Shown piece by piece: positions 7,837 through 17,269 of a stretch of DNA of 58,940 nucleotides. Source of the stretch: Lentzea aerocolonigenes (GTDB lineage Bacteria > Actinomycetota > Actinomycetes > Mycobacteriales > Pseudonocardiaceae); contig NZ_JYJG01000117.1 of the NCBI RefSeq assembly GCF_000955955.1, positions 1 to 58,940 of the forward strand, given 5' to 3'. Within the stretch, counting starts at the first letter, position 1, and each line of letters starts with the position of its first letter. The notes below the pieces were generated by a model. It was not told where the DNA came from, searched no databases, and saw nothing but the letters and a program-made list of their open reading frames with translations. Both the position numbers and the translations under genes were made by a program.

Positions 7837-9081
7837 GTGAACAGGTTGACCGCGTCCATCGCCGCGTCCGGGCTCGCGTGTTTCGCGTTGCTGTACGCGC
7901 CGCAGCCGGTGTTGCCGCAAATCGCCGCGGAGTACGGGCTGGGACCGGGCGGTGCCTCGCTCGCGATGTCCGCCGCCACGCTGGCGCTGGCCGTGGTGGT
8001 CGTGCCGATCGCCATGGTGTCCGAACGGATCGGGCGCCGGCCGGTGATCGTGATCAGCGTGTTGCTGGCGGGCCTGCTCGGCCTGGTGCTGCCGTTGGCG
8101 TCCAACTACGACGTCTTCCTGGTGCTGCGGGTGCTCCAGGGCATCGCGGCGGCCGGGGTGCCCGCGGCGTCGATGGCCTACCTCGCGGACGAGCTGGACA
8201 AGGGCAGGCTCGGTGCCGCGATGGGCGCGATGATCGCGGGCAACAGCATCGGCGGCATGGTCGGCCGCCTGCTCTCCGGCCTGACCGTCGACTGGCTGGG
8301 CTGGCGCGGGGCGATCCTGCTCAGCGGCGTCGTGGGGCTGGTGGCGGCACTGGTCGTCGTCTTCTTCCTGCCCCGTGCGCAGGCGGCGCCGAAGCGGGCG
8401 CCGCGCGGCATGAAGGCGGCAGTGCGGGACCCGGTGCTGCTCTCGCTGTACGCCGTGGCGGTGCTGATGGTCGGCGCGTTCATCTCGTTCTACAACGTGG
8501 CGGGCTTCCAGCTGTCCGGTCCGGCGTGGCTGGAGTCGCTGGTGTTCCTCTTCTACGCGTTCGGCAGCACGTCGGCGGCGTTCGCGGGCAAGCTGTCCGA
8601 CCGGCTGGGACGCGGGCGCGCGTTGCTCATGGCCATCGGGGTCGTGGCTGTCGGAACCCTGGCGAGCCTGCTGTGGGTGCCGCTGGGGCTCGCGATCGTG
8701 ACGGCCGGGTTCTTCGCCTCGCACGCCGTGGCGAGCAGCTGGGTCGGTGCACGGGCGCCGTCCAACGCGCGCGGCCACGCGTCCGGGCTGTACCTGTGCG
8801 GGTTCTACGTGGGCAGCAGCATCGGCGGCACGTCCGGCAGCACCGCGTACGGCGAGTGGGGCTGGGGCGGGCTCGTGCTGGTGATCATCGGCTGGCTGGC
8901 GCTCGCCGCGATGCTCGTTCAGAACTCCAACGCGAGGGTCATGCGCGAATCGACCGGCGAGATCAGCTGGCGGCCAAGGCGGGGCAGGTCGACCGTGCCC
9001 TCGTTGAGGCCGACCGAGACGGAGCGGGTGTCCGCGGGGACCTCGACCACGATCGCGAACGGCAGCGGGCCGCCGTCGTAG
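7837..9081 (+). CDS. MFS transporter (YnfM/arabinose-efflux type)
   Basis: This protein of about 414 residues has twelve hydrophobic helices. The loop 2-3 MFS signature reads RIGRRPVIVISVLLAG, and AAGVPAASMAYLADE matches the drug:H+ antiporter motif of the YnfM-like group. It is probably an exporter under control of the divergent LysR gene. I place the start at the GTG 7837; a TTG at 7810 would add nine residues with no ribosome site. The last ~50 codons (polar, Arg/Ser-rich, after VQNSNARVM) run antisense into the end of the convergent lipoprotein gene, an overlap of 163 bases. The hydrophobic core ends near 8920, so the tail may be a recent run-on. Confidence 0.88.
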   Translation: MNRLTASIAASGLACFALLYAPQPVLPQIAAEYGLGPGGASLAMSAATLALAVVVVPIAMVSERIGRRPVIVISVLLAGLLGLVLPLASNYDVFLVLRVLQGIAAAGVPAASMAYLADELDKGRLGAAMGAMIAGNSIGGMVGRLLSGLTVDWLGWRGAILLSGVVGLVAALVVVFFLPRAQAAPKRAPRGMKAAVRDPVLLSLYAVAVLMVGAFISFYNVAGFQLSGPAWLESLVFLFYAFGSTSAAFAGKLSDRLGRGRALLMAIGVVAVGTLASLLWVPLGLAIVTAGFFASHAVASSWVGARAPSNARGHASGLYLCGFYVGSSIGGTSGSTAYGEWGWGGLVLVIIGWLALAAMLVQNSNARVMRESTGEISWRPRRGRSTVPSLRPTETERVSAGTSTTIANGSGPPS

Positions 9082-10358
9082 CGGGCGCCGACCTGCCGGG
9101 CGGTCGAGCCGTCCGGCAGCTGCACGGTGATCAGGTCCTTGGTCACGTTGCCGCCCGCGGTGTCGGGCAGGTCGCCGGTGGCCTCCAGCCGCACCTCCAG
9201 CAGCGCCTTGTCCGGTGCGGAGATGGTGGCGAGGTCGTACTGGCTCTCGCCGAGCTTGACCGGGCGCTGCCTGCCGAGCTTGATGCCGGTGACCTTCATG
9301 CCCATCGCGCTGCCGCCGAAGCGGATCTTCTGGGTCTGCTCCTTGAACTGGCCCGGGCCGGCGGCGCGCTGCAGCACGCGCGGCGCGTTGTCGGTGCGCT
9401 TGCCGGTCGGGATCTCGACCTTCTGGTCCAGCGACTTGGCGCCGAGCGAGCCCAGCGCCAGCGTCTCGGTGCCCTCCTGCGGGTCCGGGACCGTGTAGAC
9501 GACGAACACCGAGCCGTTGGCCGGGAGGCGGTCGGCCGGCAGGAGCTGGCGCTTGCCGGGCACCTCGAGGGCGAGCTCGGACGGCTGCGGCGCGAAGCCC
9601 TGCCAGTTCGTCCGCAGGAAGCCGCTGTCGGTCTCCCAGAGCTTCTCGACCTTCATCCGCATGACGCGCAGCCGGGAGCCCGGTTCGGCGCGGAGGGTGC
9701 CTTCTGCGGTGTACCAGATGTCCGGGTTCGCCCAGCCCGTGACCGCGGTGGCCAGCAGGTCGTCGCGCAACTTGAAGTCGACGTTGCCGAGCCCGAGATC
9801 GTTGTTGGGGCGCTTGCCGTCGTCCGGCAGCACCGCGAGGAAGTCGCGGCCGGCGGTCATGTCCTGCTGCTTGCTCGGGTCGAACTCCTTGCCGTCGGTG
9901 CGCACGAGCCTGCCGGACGGGGTGCTGCGGTTGCCCTTCTCCGGCACCTGCGGTGACTGCACCTCGTAGTGGACCTCGTCGCCGCTCTTGTTGACCTCTT
10001 TGAGCGGCACCGGCACCCAGTCGGTGGACGCGCCGGTTCCGGGGACCTGGACAGGTCCGCACCAGAGCTTCTTGTCCACCTCGGTCTCGACGCCCGTCTT
10101 GGCGAACCAGCAGCTCACGGCCGCCGCGCCGGCCCGTGCCACGTAGCCGTACTCCAGCGTGTACGCGAGCTGGGCCTCGGCCTGAGCCTGCAGGTCGGAG
10201 GCGTCGGCGAGCTTCAGCCCGTCGACCCTGAGCTGGACCGCGGTGGGCTTTGTCGCTGTGGATGTGCCGCACGCGGTCAACGCCAGGAGGACCGACAGAC
10301 CCAGCACCGCAACACGCACAGTCCTCGCGCCCCTCACCAGTTGAAGCCGAAACGTCAC
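8919..10358 (-). CDS. Secreted lipoprotein of unknown function
   Basis: A 479-residue exported protein with a lipoprotein signal peptide: charged start, hydrophobic stretch (VAVLGLSVLLALTA) and lipobox LTAC with the acylated Cys near residue 32. The mature part is rich in beta-strand-like segments with no motif I recognise. It looks like the large cell-surface lipoproteins common in Pseudonocardiaceae. It lies directly downstream of glgA on the same strand, separated by a hairpin. Its final ~54 codons overlap the convergent MFS gene. No function can be assigned. Confidence 0.8.
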   Translation of the reverse strand: MTFRLQLVRGARTVRVAVLGLSVLLALTACGTSTATKPTAVQLRVDGLKLADASDLQAQAEAQLAYTLEYGYVARAGAAAVSCWFAKTGVETEVDKKLWCGPVQVPGTGASTDWVPVPLKEVNKSGDEVHYEVQSPQVPEKGNRSTPSGRLVRTDGKEFDPSKQQDMTAGRDFLAVLPDDGKRPNNDLGLGNVDFKLRDDLLATAVTGWANPDIWYTAEGTLRAEPGSRLRVMRMKVEKLWETDSGFLRTNWQGFAPQPSELALEVPGKRQLLPADRLPANGSVFVVYTVPDPQEGTETLALGSLGAKSLDQKVEIPTGKRTDNAPRVLQRAAGPGQFKEQTQKIRFGGSAMGMKVTGIKLGRQRPVKLGESQYDLATISAPDKALLEVRLEATGDLPDTAGGNVTKDLITVQLPDGSTARQVGARYDGGPLPFAIVVEVPADTRSVSVGLNEGTVDLPRLGRQLISPVDSRMTLALEF

Positions 10359-10380
10359 TACTGGTTAAAGGCGGCGTTCA

Positions 10381-10402
10381 CACTTTGGGGTTGCCCCAAG
10401 TG
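10381..10402 (-). terminator. Hairpin after glgA
   Basis: CACTTTGGGG (10381-10390), loop TTG, CCCCAAGTG (10394-10402) pair with one bulged T. It sits 9 bases past the glgA stop and before the downstream lipoprotein gene, so it probably ends the glgA transcript. Confidence 0.5.
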
Positions 10403-10410
10403 AGTGTGAC

Positions 10411-11562
10411 TCAAATCACGCTGCGGTAGACCTCGACTGTCTGCTCAGCCATCGTCGACCAGGAGAATTCCTGCTCAGCGCGCTGTCGTCCGGCGGCGCC
10501 GTAGCGTCGGGCGCGCTCAGGATCTGAAATTAGTTCATTTATGGACTGGGCCAAGCTGTGTCGATATGTCGACAAATCACGCTCGTCGTAGTGAACGAGG
10601 AGCCCGGTCTCACCGTGCGCGACGACCTCCGGGATGCCGCCGACGTCACTCGCGACGACCGCCGTGCCGCAGGCCATCGCCTCCAGGTTCACGATGCCGA
10701 GCGGTTCGTAGACCGACGGGCAGACGAACACGGTCGCGTGGCTGAGGATCTGCCGGACCTCGGCGGGCTGCAGCATCTTCTGGATCCAGAACACGCCGGA
10801 CCTGGTCTTGGACAGCTCCTCGACGGCCAGCCGGGTCTCCTCGGCGATCTCCGGGGTGTCCGGCGCGCCCGCGCACAGCACGATCTGCGCACTCGGGTCG
10901 ATCTCGTGCGCGGCGGCGACGAGGTGACCGACGCCCTTCTGCCGCGTGATCCGTCCCACGAACGCCACGATCGGCTTCTCGGGATCGATGCCGCGGGTCG
11001 TGAGCGCGTCCGTCTCGCTCACCGGGTGGTAGGCCTTGGAATCGATCCCGTTGCGCACCACGTGCACCTTTGCCGGGTCGAGCGCGGGATAGGCGTCGAG
11101 GACGTCGGCGCGCATCCCGTCGCTCACGGCGATGATCGCGTCGGCGTGTTCGTACGCCGTCCGCTCGGCCCACGACGAGATCCGGTAGCCGCCGCCGAGC
11201 TGCTCCGCCTTCCACGGCCGACGCGGTTCGAGCGAGTGCGCCGTCACCACGTGCGGGATGCCGTGCAGGAGTTTGGCCAGGTGACCGCCCATGTTGGCGT
11301 ACCAGGTGTGCGTGTGCACGAGGGTTGCCCCCGCGACCGCCGCGGCCATCTCAAGATCGACGGCGAGCGTGCTCAGTGCCGCGTTCGCCTGCTCCAGGCT
11401 GTGAGGCGGGTTGTGGGCCGAGGCGTCTTTTCTGGGTGCCCCGAAGCAGTGCACGTCGACGTCGACGAGCTCGCGAAGATGGGGCACGAGGAATCCCACG
11501 TGCACACCAGCGCCGCCGTAGACCTCAGGCGGGTACTCCCGCGTCATGAGCGCAACTCGCAC
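10411..11562 (-). CDS. glgA: Glycogen synthase / maltose-1-phosphate synthase (GT4)
   Basis: A 383-residue GT-B glycosyltransferase. The N-terminal domain opens VALMTREYPPEVYGGAGVHV; the C-terminal domain has the nucleotide-sugar site FVGRITRQKGVGHLVAA and the EX7E motif in YEPLGIVNLEAMACGTAVVAS. It transfers glucose from ADP-glucose. The M. tuberculosis counterpart, Rv1212c, was renamed GlgM because it preferentially makes maltose-1-phosphate for the GlgE alpha-glucan pathway, so that role should be considered here. It is divergent from glgC, which makes the ADP-glucose donor, across an 88-base gap. The GTG at 11562 with GGTGGGGG upstream gives the standard N-terminus; an upstream extension was rejected. 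Confidence 0.93.
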   Translation of the reverse strand: MRVALMTREYPPEVYGGAGVHVGFLVPHLRELVDVDVHCFGAPRKDASAHNPPHSLEQANAALSTLAVDLEMAAAVAGATLVHTHTWYANMGGHLAKLLHGIPHVVTAHSLEPRRPWKAEQLGGGYRISSWAERTAYEHADAIIAVSDGMRADVLDAYPALDPAKVHVVRNGIDSKAYHPVSETDALTTRGIDPEKPIVAFVGRITRQKGVGHLVAAAHEIDPSAQIVLCAGAPDTPEIAEETRLAVEELSKTRSGVFWIQKMLQPAEVRQILSHATVFVCPSVYEPLGIVNLEAMACGTAVVASDVGGIPEVVAHGETGLLVHYDERDLSTYRHSLAQSINELISDPERARRYGAAGRQRAEQEFSWSTMAEQTVEVYRSVI

Positions 11563-11650
11563 GCCCCCACCGTAGATCACTGCGGTCCTTGTTGGGACGA
11601 ACCAGTTTGCGTCTGGTTGAAGCTCGATCGCACAGATAGGGTCACATACC

Positions 11651-12865
11651 GTGAAGGGGCAGCCGCACGTTCTCGGAATTGTGCTTGCCGGTGGTGAAGG
11701 CAAGCGCCTGTGGCCACTGACGGCCGACCGCGCGAAACCGGCTGTGCCCTTCGGGGGCAACTACCGGCTGGTCGACTTCGTGCTGTCGAACCTGGTCAAC
11801 GCGGGGCTCGCGAAGCTCTGCGTGCTGACGCAGTACAAGTCGCACTCACTGGACCGCCACATCTCGACGACGTGGCGCCTGTCCAATGTGCTCGGTCAGT
11901 ACGTGACACCGGTCCCGGCCCAGCAACGTCTGGGCCCCCGCTGGTACACGGGATCCGCCGACGCGATCTTCCAGTCGCTGAACCTCGTCCACGACGAGAA
12001 GCCGGACCACGTGGTCATCTTCGGTGCGGACCACGTGTACCGGATGGACCCCGGCCAGATGATCTCGCAGCACATCGAGTCCGGGGCGGCCGTGACCGTT
12101 GCCGGTATTCGCGTGCCGCGGACCGAGGCCAAGGCGTTCGGATGCATTGATTCCGATGCCTCCGGGAAGATCACCCGGTTCCTGGAGAAGCCGTCCGAGC
12201 CGCCGTCCGTGCCGGACGACCCGGATGTCACTTTCGCTTCGATGGGCAACTACATGTTCACCACCGAGGCGCTGCTGGACGCGCTTCGCGGGGACGCGCT
12301 GAACCCCGACTCGGACCACGACATGGGTGGCGACATCATCCCCATGCTGGTGGACCGGGGGAAGGCGCACGTCTACGACTTCCAGGACAACGAGGTTCCC
12401 GGGGCCACGGACCGGGATCGCGGGTACTGGCGTGACGTCGGGACGATCGACGCGTACTACGACGCGCACATGGATCTGGTTTCGGTCCATCCGATTTTCA
12501 ACCTGTACAACCAGTTGTGGCCGATTCGGACGGCTACTCCGCCGTTGCCGCCTGCCAAGTTCATCGCCGGTGGGTCTGCTGAGGACTCGATGGTCGGGCC
12601 GGGGTCGATCATCTCCGGGAAGATTCACGGGTCGGTGATCTCGTCCGATGTGATCGTTGAGGTCGGGTCGGTGGTGCAGGGGTCGGTGCTGTTGCCAGGG
12701 GTTCGGATTGGCAAGGGTGCTGTGGTGCGGCGGGCTATTTTGGACAAGAACGTCGTGGTGCCTGATGGGGCGTTGATCGGTGTGGACGCGCCGATGGACC
12801 GTGAGCGCTACACCGTTTCCGCGGGCGGCGTCACGGTCCTCGGCAAGGGCGTCCGGGCCTACTAG
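11651..12865 (+). CDS. glgC: Glucose-1-phosphate adenylyltransferase
   Basis: This 404-residue enzyme makes ADP-glucose from glucose-1-phosphate and ATP, the first committed step of bacterial glycogen synthesis. Visible are the nucleotide-binding [60 protein letters not shown] and [11 protein letters not shown]. The C-terminal left-handed beta helix reads as isoleucine/valine-rich hexapeptides. It is divergent from glgA, and the two genes share a short promoter region. Start is GTG. Length and motifs match the family fully. Confidence 0.97.
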   Translation: MKGQPHVLGIVLAGGEGKRLWPLTADRAKPAVPFGGNYRLVDFVLSNLVNAGLAKLCVLTQYKSHSLDRHISTTWRLSNVLGQYVTPVPAQQRLGPRWYTGSADAIFQSLNLVHDEKPDHVVIFGADHVYRMDPGQMISQHIESGAAVTVAGIRVPRTEAKAFGCIDSDASGKITRFLEKPSEPPSVPDDPDVTFASMGNYMFTTEALLDALRGDALNPDSDHDMGGDIIPMLVDRGKAHVYDFQDNEVPGATDRDRGYWRDVGTIDAYYDAHMDLVSVHPIFNLYNQLWPIRTATPPLPPAKFIAGGSAEDSMVGPGSIISGKIHGSVISSDVIVEVGSVVQGSVLLPGVRIGKGAVVRRAILDKNVVVPDGALIGVDAPMDRERYTVSAGGVTVLGKGVRAY

Positions 12866-12882
12866 CCGTGGTTTCTGGCTAG
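12862..12882. terminator. Short palindrome overlapping both convergent stops
   Basis: CTAGCC (12862-12867) and GGCTAG (12877-12882) pair across a 9-base loop between convergent glgC and the secreted SdrD-like gene, only 13 bases apart. The stem is short, so this is a weak candidate for a bidirectional terminator. Confidence 0.35.
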
Positions 12883-15128
12883 CAGCCCGTCAGCTTCACG
12901 TCGTCCTGACCTTCGAACCGGCGGCCGTCGACCGTGCGGCCCACGAGGGTCGCCGTCGTCATGCCACAGGTCAGGCCGGTCTTCGTGGTGTCGAACTGGC
13001 ACACGAGGTCTGCCCTGCCGTCGTCGTTGACGTCCTCACCTGGCGATCCACACCGGACGAAGCTCTGTTCGAGGCCGGTGGCGCCGAACGTCAGGCTGGT
13101 CCGGTCGACCTGGGTGACCGCGTTGAACTCGGCCGTGGACAGGATCGCGACCGGGATCAGGCCCTCCTTCTTGACGTTGATCGAACTGGGGAAGCTGCGC
13201 GGCTTCACGTCCGGCGGCACCCAGCTGATCGAGCGGACGTCGTTCGCCCGGTTCGTGTCCTCGGGGTGCGGTTCGTTCGCCGCGATCACCGCGCTGGTGG
13301 ACAGCAGGTGCCTGCGGTTCTCGCTGCAGGACACCGTCCAGTTCTTGGTGAACGTCGCGGTCGCTCCCGCGTTGAGGACGTGGGTCTGCTGCTGACCGGT
13401 GTTCGGGGTGATGGTGCAGTCCGCGGGAGCGCCGAACGTCACCGTGGTCAGGGTCTGGACCGCGTCGGCCGGGCCCGCGTTGGCCACGGTCACTTTGCTC
13501 GTGCAGTCGAACGTCCGCATCTGGTACTGGCGTTCGGTGCAGGTCAGCCGGATGTCGCTGACCGAGAGGTCGACCCGCTCGAACACCTCGACGCGATCCG
13601 TCGCCGAACCCGTGTCGTTGCTGCTGTCCGGGTCGATGACGTGCAGGTGGTCGAGCACGGCCTTCGACGACGCCGCGAAGTCGTGGTAGCTGCGGTTCGC
13701 GCAGGTCACGTTCCACTTCGACGAGACAGTGACCGGACTGCTGATCGACACCTCGTGGGTCGTGGGGGTGGTGGCGGTCAGCGTGCAGTCCGCGGGGCCG
13801 GTGAGGCCGAGGGTCACGTCGGTGCTCGCCGGGCTGTGATCGCCCCGGTTGACCGCGACGGCCGTGACGGTGCATTCGAACTGGTCGCGGACGTAGGTGC
13901 GGGTCACGCAGTCGAGCTGGGTGCTGTCGATGCCGACATCGGACTCGTCGAAGACCGGGATCGTCGTGGTGGTCGATCTTCGGTTGGAGCTCGGATCCGG
14001 ATCGGTGACGCCGGGCGTCGTCACGTCGAGCGCGTTGTCGAAGGTGAACTTGTGGAAGCTCGGTTCCGTGCAGGTGAACTGGACCTCGAAGATCACCTCG
14101 ACCGGCTGGCCGAGCACCAGTCGCCTGGTGGCGGCTGGAGGCTGGCGGAAGGTGCAATCCGGCTCGCCGCTCGCGGTGACGACGTCCTGGACGTCGATGA
14201 TCGGCGCCGGACCGCGGTTCTCCAGGATCGCGCGCACCCGCAGCGTCTGCTCGATGTCGGCGGTCAGCTTCGCCGGCGGGTCGACGACGTCGAAGGCGAC
14301 CTTCACCGCATCGGCCTTGGTCTCGACGTTGCCGAAGTCGCGCCCCTCGTACCGGGTGTTCCCGGCACCGATGGGCACGTGGATGCCATGGCGTTCGGTG
14401 CCCGACGTGCGGGTCCAGTCGGCGCGGTTCTCCTCGGTGACGGCGTAGTCGCCGGGCAAGTGACGGTCCAGCCGGAATTCGTAGTACCCGTTCGCGTCGG
14501 TCGGTGTGGTGGCGACCTCGCCGGTGTTCTGACCAGCGTCGGAACGGTCGCGGTGCAGCGTCATCCGCCACCCGGCGAGGCCGGGCTCACCAGGATCGCG
14601 GACGCCGTTGCGGTTGACGTCGTGGTACTTGAAGCCGCTGATCACCGGCACAGGAGTGTGAGACCGGTCCTCGGAGAAGTTGCCGCAGGCCAGGCCGATG
14701 AAGCTGCCGTCGAAACTGAGGGCGGGGAGGTGCACAGGGCGTGCGGTGAACGCGTTCAGGACGAAGTTGTAGTGCAGTTGACCGGGTGCGCAGGGCACGT
14801 CCACGTCGAGATTGTTGTTATTGCATCCCGACCATCTCACCGTGTCACTGCTGACTGTGAGAGTCTCCATCTGCGCATACCAAGCGAAGTTCGGGTGGAA
14901 TCCTCGCGCTTCGTAGTAGCCCCAGTGTCGAATGATATCTTCGCGTGAGAGTAGTTGGTTGTACCCAGGGTCCAGCACGAACGTTTGGCGACAGCTCGTG
15001 CTGGTGGTGGCGGGCATATCCGCTGCGTCGTACCAGCATGTGTCGATGGCCTGCGCCGTTGGAGCGGTCATTCCGATGATCGGTATGACGGCAGCCGTCA
15101 TCGCGGCGAGCACTGTTTTCAGTTTCAC
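12879..15128 (-). CDS. Secreted SdrD B-like / CARDB-type repeat protein
   Basis: A 749-residue exported protein with a signal peptide (residues 1-27, ending AQA). Residues ~165-275 form an SdrD B-type Cna-fold domain: GFKYHDVNRNGVRDPGEPGL carries the calcium-binding DVNRNG loop and TDANGYYEF closes the fold. Residues ~285-625 hold three to four immunoglobulin-like CARDB/DUF11-style repeats of ~110 residues, each with a central Cys and an LxCT-type strand. The last ~110 residues form a separate module with SSINVKKEGLIPVAILST and an EF-hand-like DVNDDGRADL. No LPXTG sorting motif is seen, so it is probably released or wall-associated. The GTG start has AAAGGGG upstream. Likely a surface adhesin or structural protein; ligand unknown. 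Confidence 0.8.
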   Translation of the reverse strand: MKLKTVLAAMTAAVIPIIGMTAPTAQAIDTCWYDAADMPATTSTSCRQTFVLDPGYNQLLSREDIIRHWGYYEARGFHPNFAWYAQMETLTVSSDTVRWSGCNNNNLDVDVPCAPGQLHYNFVLNAFTARPVHLPALSFDGSFIGLACGNFSEDRSHTPVPVISGFKYHDVNRNGVRDPGEPGLAGWRMTLHRDRSDAGQNTGEVATTPTDANGYYEFRLDRHLPGDYAVTEENRADWTRTSGTERHGIHVPIGAGNTRYEGRDFGNVETKADAVKVAFDVVDPPAKLTADIEQTLRVRAILENRGPAPIIDVQDVVTASGEPDCTFRQPPAATRRLVLGQPVEVIFEVQFTCTEPSFHKFTFDNALDVTTPGVTDPDPSSNRRSTTTTIPVFDESDVGIDSTQLDCVTRTYVRDQFECTVTAVAVNRGDHSPASTDVTLGLTGPADCTLTATTPTTHEVSISSPVTVSSKWNVTCANRSYHDFAASSKAVLDHLHVIDPDSSNDTGSATDRVEVFERVDLSVSDIRLTCTERQYQMRTFDCTSKVTVANAGPADAVQTLTTVTFGAPADCTITPNTGQQQTHVLNAGATATFTKNWTVSCSENRRHLLSTSAVIAANEPHPEDTNRANDVRSISWVPPDVKPRSFPSSINVKKEGLIPVAILSTAEFNAVTQVDRTSLTFGATGLEQSFVRCGSPGEDVNDDGRADLVCQFDTTKTGLTCGMTTATLVGRTVDGRRFEGQDDVKLTGC

Positions 15129-15244
15129 CTGTGCCCCTTTCGGGGAATAGACGATCCCCGACCCTGCGGAAGGAACGTCGAATTGCCGCGATGCGCTGTT
15201 ACCGCATCACTCAGGTGGTCCAACTACGATTCTTATCGGCGCAC

Positions 15245-15877
15245 TCAGGGTTTGCGAGCAGCCACCAACAGCCCATCGCCCAGCGGCAGGATGACCGGAA
15301 CGAGCCGCTCGTCCTCCCTGACCATCCGCGCGATGTCCCGCATGGCCTGGGTGGACTCGTCTCGCTTGCTCGGGTCTACGACCGCGCCGTGCCACAGGAC
15401 GTTGTCGAACGCGATCACTCCGCCTGGGCGGAGCATGCGCACGCCGTGCTGGAGGTACTGCGGGTATTCGGGCTTGTAGGCGTCCACGAAGACGAGGTCG
15501 TAGGCCGCGTCGGTGAGGCGCGGGAGGACGTCGAGTGCTTTGCCCATGATCAGGCGGGTGCGTGACGGGGAGATGCCTGCTGAGGCGTAGGCCTCGCGGG
15601 CCGCTCGTTGGTGTTCGGGGGCCACGTCGATCGAAGTCAGGATGCCGGACTGGGGCATGCCTGCCAGGAGATAGAGGCCGCTGGTGCCTGCGCCGGTGCC
15701 GATCTCGACCACGGCTTTGGCCTGCAGGGCTGTGGTCAGGAAGCGCAGGGCGGCGCCGCCACCTGCGCCGATGGGCACGCAGCCCAGTTCCTGGCCGCGG
15801 GCTCGGGCGGCCAGGTGCACCTCGTCCTCGGGGAGGTACTGCTCGACGTACTCCCGCAGGGCCGATTCCGTGGTCAC
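15245..15877 (-). CDS. SAM-dependent O-methyltransferase
   Basis: A ~210-residue class I methyltransferase of the caffeoyl-CoA/catechol O-methyltransferase type: SAM-binding VVEIGTGAGTSGLYLL, motif II with YDLVFVDAYKPEYPQYL (metal-site Asp) and PGGVIAFDNVLWHG with the conserved Asp-Asn. M. tuberculosis has a homologue (Rv1220c) at the same place beside sigE. I chose the GTG at 15877 (reading VTTESALREYV), which begins at the conserved first helix; a TTG at 15907 would add ten residues. It is divergent from sigE. The natural acceptor is unknown. Confidence 0.9.
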   Translation of the reverse strand: MTTESALREYVEQYLPEDEVHLAARARGQELGCVPIGAGGGAALRFLTTALQAKAVVEIGTGAGTSGLYLLAGMPQSGILTSIDVAPEHQRAAREAYASAGISPSRTRLIMGKALDVLPRLTDAAYDLVFVDAYKPEYPQYLQHGVRMLRPGGVIAFDNVLWHGAVVDPSKRDESTQAMRDIARMVREDERLVPVILPLGDGLLVAARKP

Positions 15878-16074
15878 AGGGGGCAGGTTAGTGCCAGTTG
15901 TGCCCAAAACGGGTGAACGCGGCCCGAACCGAGATTCTCAGGATGCTCTCAGCCCACTCTCACGATCGTTTAAAGGGAGCAGGAGAAGGTACAGAGGCAA
16001 GAAGCCAGGCTCTAGTCGGGAACAAGCCGGACCCGTCGCCCGTTGAGCCGCATAAGGGTCGCCGGGCGGCCCAC

Positions 16075-16677
16075 ATGGAGGTGCCGAAACACCTGATGCG
16101 CACGCAGTCGAGTTCGCCGGAGGCCGTCGCGCCCATCGAGACGGCCGACTGGACGCCGCCCTCGTGGGACTCCATCGTCCGCGAGCACGCGGATCGCGTC
16201 TACCGGCTCGCGTACCGCTTGACCGGCAATCAGCACGATGCCGAGGACCTGACGCAGGAGACGTTCATCCGCGTCTTCCGGTCGCTGGCGTCGTACAAGC
16301 CGGGCACCTTCGAGGGGTGGCTGCACCGCATCACCACCAACCTCTTCCTCGACATGGCACGCAGGCGTTCTCGCGTGCGCATGGAGGCGCTGCCCGAGGA
16401 CAACGACCGCCTCGAGGGTGACGACCTGTCCCCCGAGGAGATCTACGACGAGAACCACCTGGATCCCGATCTGCAGGCCGCGCTGGACGAGCTCCCGCCG
16501 GAGTTCCGCGCCGCTGTGGTCCTGTGCGACGTGGAAGGCCTTTCCTACGAGGAGATCGGCGCCACGCTCGGGGTGAAGATGGGTACCGTGAGGAGCAGGA
16601 TCCATCGGGGCCGCCAGGCTCTGAAGGTCGCGCTCGAACGTCGTCGTCGGGAATCGTTGCTGGAGGACTCTGCATGA
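16075..16677 (+). CDS. sigE: ECF RNA polymerase sigma factor SigE
   Basis: An extracytoplasmic-function sigma factor of about 200 residues. Region 2 reads [33 protein letters not shown] (broken here by positions, not quoted in full elsewhere) with the following helix [17 protein letters not shown]; region 4 reads [24 protein letters not shown] and [15 protein letters not shown]. It matches M. tuberculosis SigE, which responds to envelope and heat stress. The frame is open upstream to 15898, and M. tuberculosis SigE also has alternative starts. I chose the ATG 16075; ATG 16096, with GGAGGT 13 bases upstream, is also possible. It overlaps rseA by ATGA, so sigma and anti-sigma are translationally coupled. 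Confidence 0.93.
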   Translation: MEVPKHLMRTQSSSPEAVAPIETADWTPPSWDSIVREHADRVYRLAYRLTGNQHDAEDLTQETFIRVFRSLASYKPGTFEGWLHRITTNLFLDMARRRSRVRMEALPEDNDRLEGDDLSPEEIYDENHLDPDLQAALDELPPEFRAAVVLCDVEGLSYEEIGATLGVKMGTVRSRIHRGRQALKVALERRRRESLLEDSA

Positions 16678-17204
16678 CCGACCTCCGTGGTTGGGGCCTG
16701 CCTGAGCAGCATCTCTTGCCGGATGCCGTGGTCGCGTTCGTGGACGGAGAACTGTCCTCGGTCGCCCACGAGCGAGCTTCAGCGCACATCCAGCGCTGCG
16801 GCTTCTGCGCCTTCGAGACCTACACCCAGCAGCAGGCGCGCGCGGCTGTGCGCACTGCTGCTGCGCCGACGGCGTCCGCGTCGTTGCTGGACAGGCTCGG
16901 TGCCATCCCGCAGGAGGTCGACCTGCCGTCCGCTCCGGACGGGCTCGCGATCACCGAGGACGGACAGTTCGTCGCCGTGCAGCGCACCGACAAGCCCGCG
17001 TTCGGGTCCGGTCCGGTGCTCGGCTCTTCCAGACCTCTGGGCAGCAACGGCTGGTTCAGCGGCCGTCGCGCGCGCCAGGGTGCTGGTGTCGTGGTGAGCG
17101 GCATGCTGCTCGGCGCGCTCGCGTTCACGTCGCCGGACAGCGACGCGCCTGCCTCGCCGTCCGTGCCGCAGAACGCCCGCGCGGTCTTCGCGACCACCCC
17201 CTGA
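16674..17204 (+). CDS. rseA: Anti-sigma factor RseA-like (zinc-binding ZAS domain)
   Basis: A 176-residue protein with the zinc-containing anti-sigma signature [14 protein letters not shown] (HxxxC-type ligand spacing) in its N-terminal helical domain, which would bind and inhibit SigE. A single hydrophobic segment near residues 137-155 ([16 protein letters not shown]) could anchor it, but the protein ends ~20 residues later, so its topology is unclear. In M. tuberculosis, RseA is released from SigE on stress by phosphorylation and proteolysis. The ATGA overlap with sigE supports the pairing. The gene sits between sigE and htrA exactly as in mycobacteria. Confidence 0.88.
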   Translation: MTDLRGWGLPEQHLLPDAVVAFVDGELSSVAHERASAHIQRCGFCAFETYTQQQARAAVRTAAAPTASASLLDRLGAIPQEVDLPSAPDGLAITEDGQFVAVQRTDKPAFGSGPVLGSSRPLGSNGWFSGRRARQGAGVVVSGMLLGALAFTSPDSDAPASPSVPQNARAVFATTP

Positions 17205-17269
17205 CAGTCATTTCACCGTTCGTGAGGCACGCTGTAGTTCAGCACTCCTAGCGAAAAATCCGGGGAGAG

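Noticed and set aside
7777..10272. 831-codon reverse-strand frame across the MFS and lipoprotein genes
   Set aside because: Spans two real genes in other frames; composition is Arg/Ala/Gly-rich and no domain is present.
16075..17204. sigE/rseA as a novel sigma-antisigma pair
   Set aside because: Sequence and gene order match the well-known actinobacterial SigE-RseA-HtrA-TatB stress operon.
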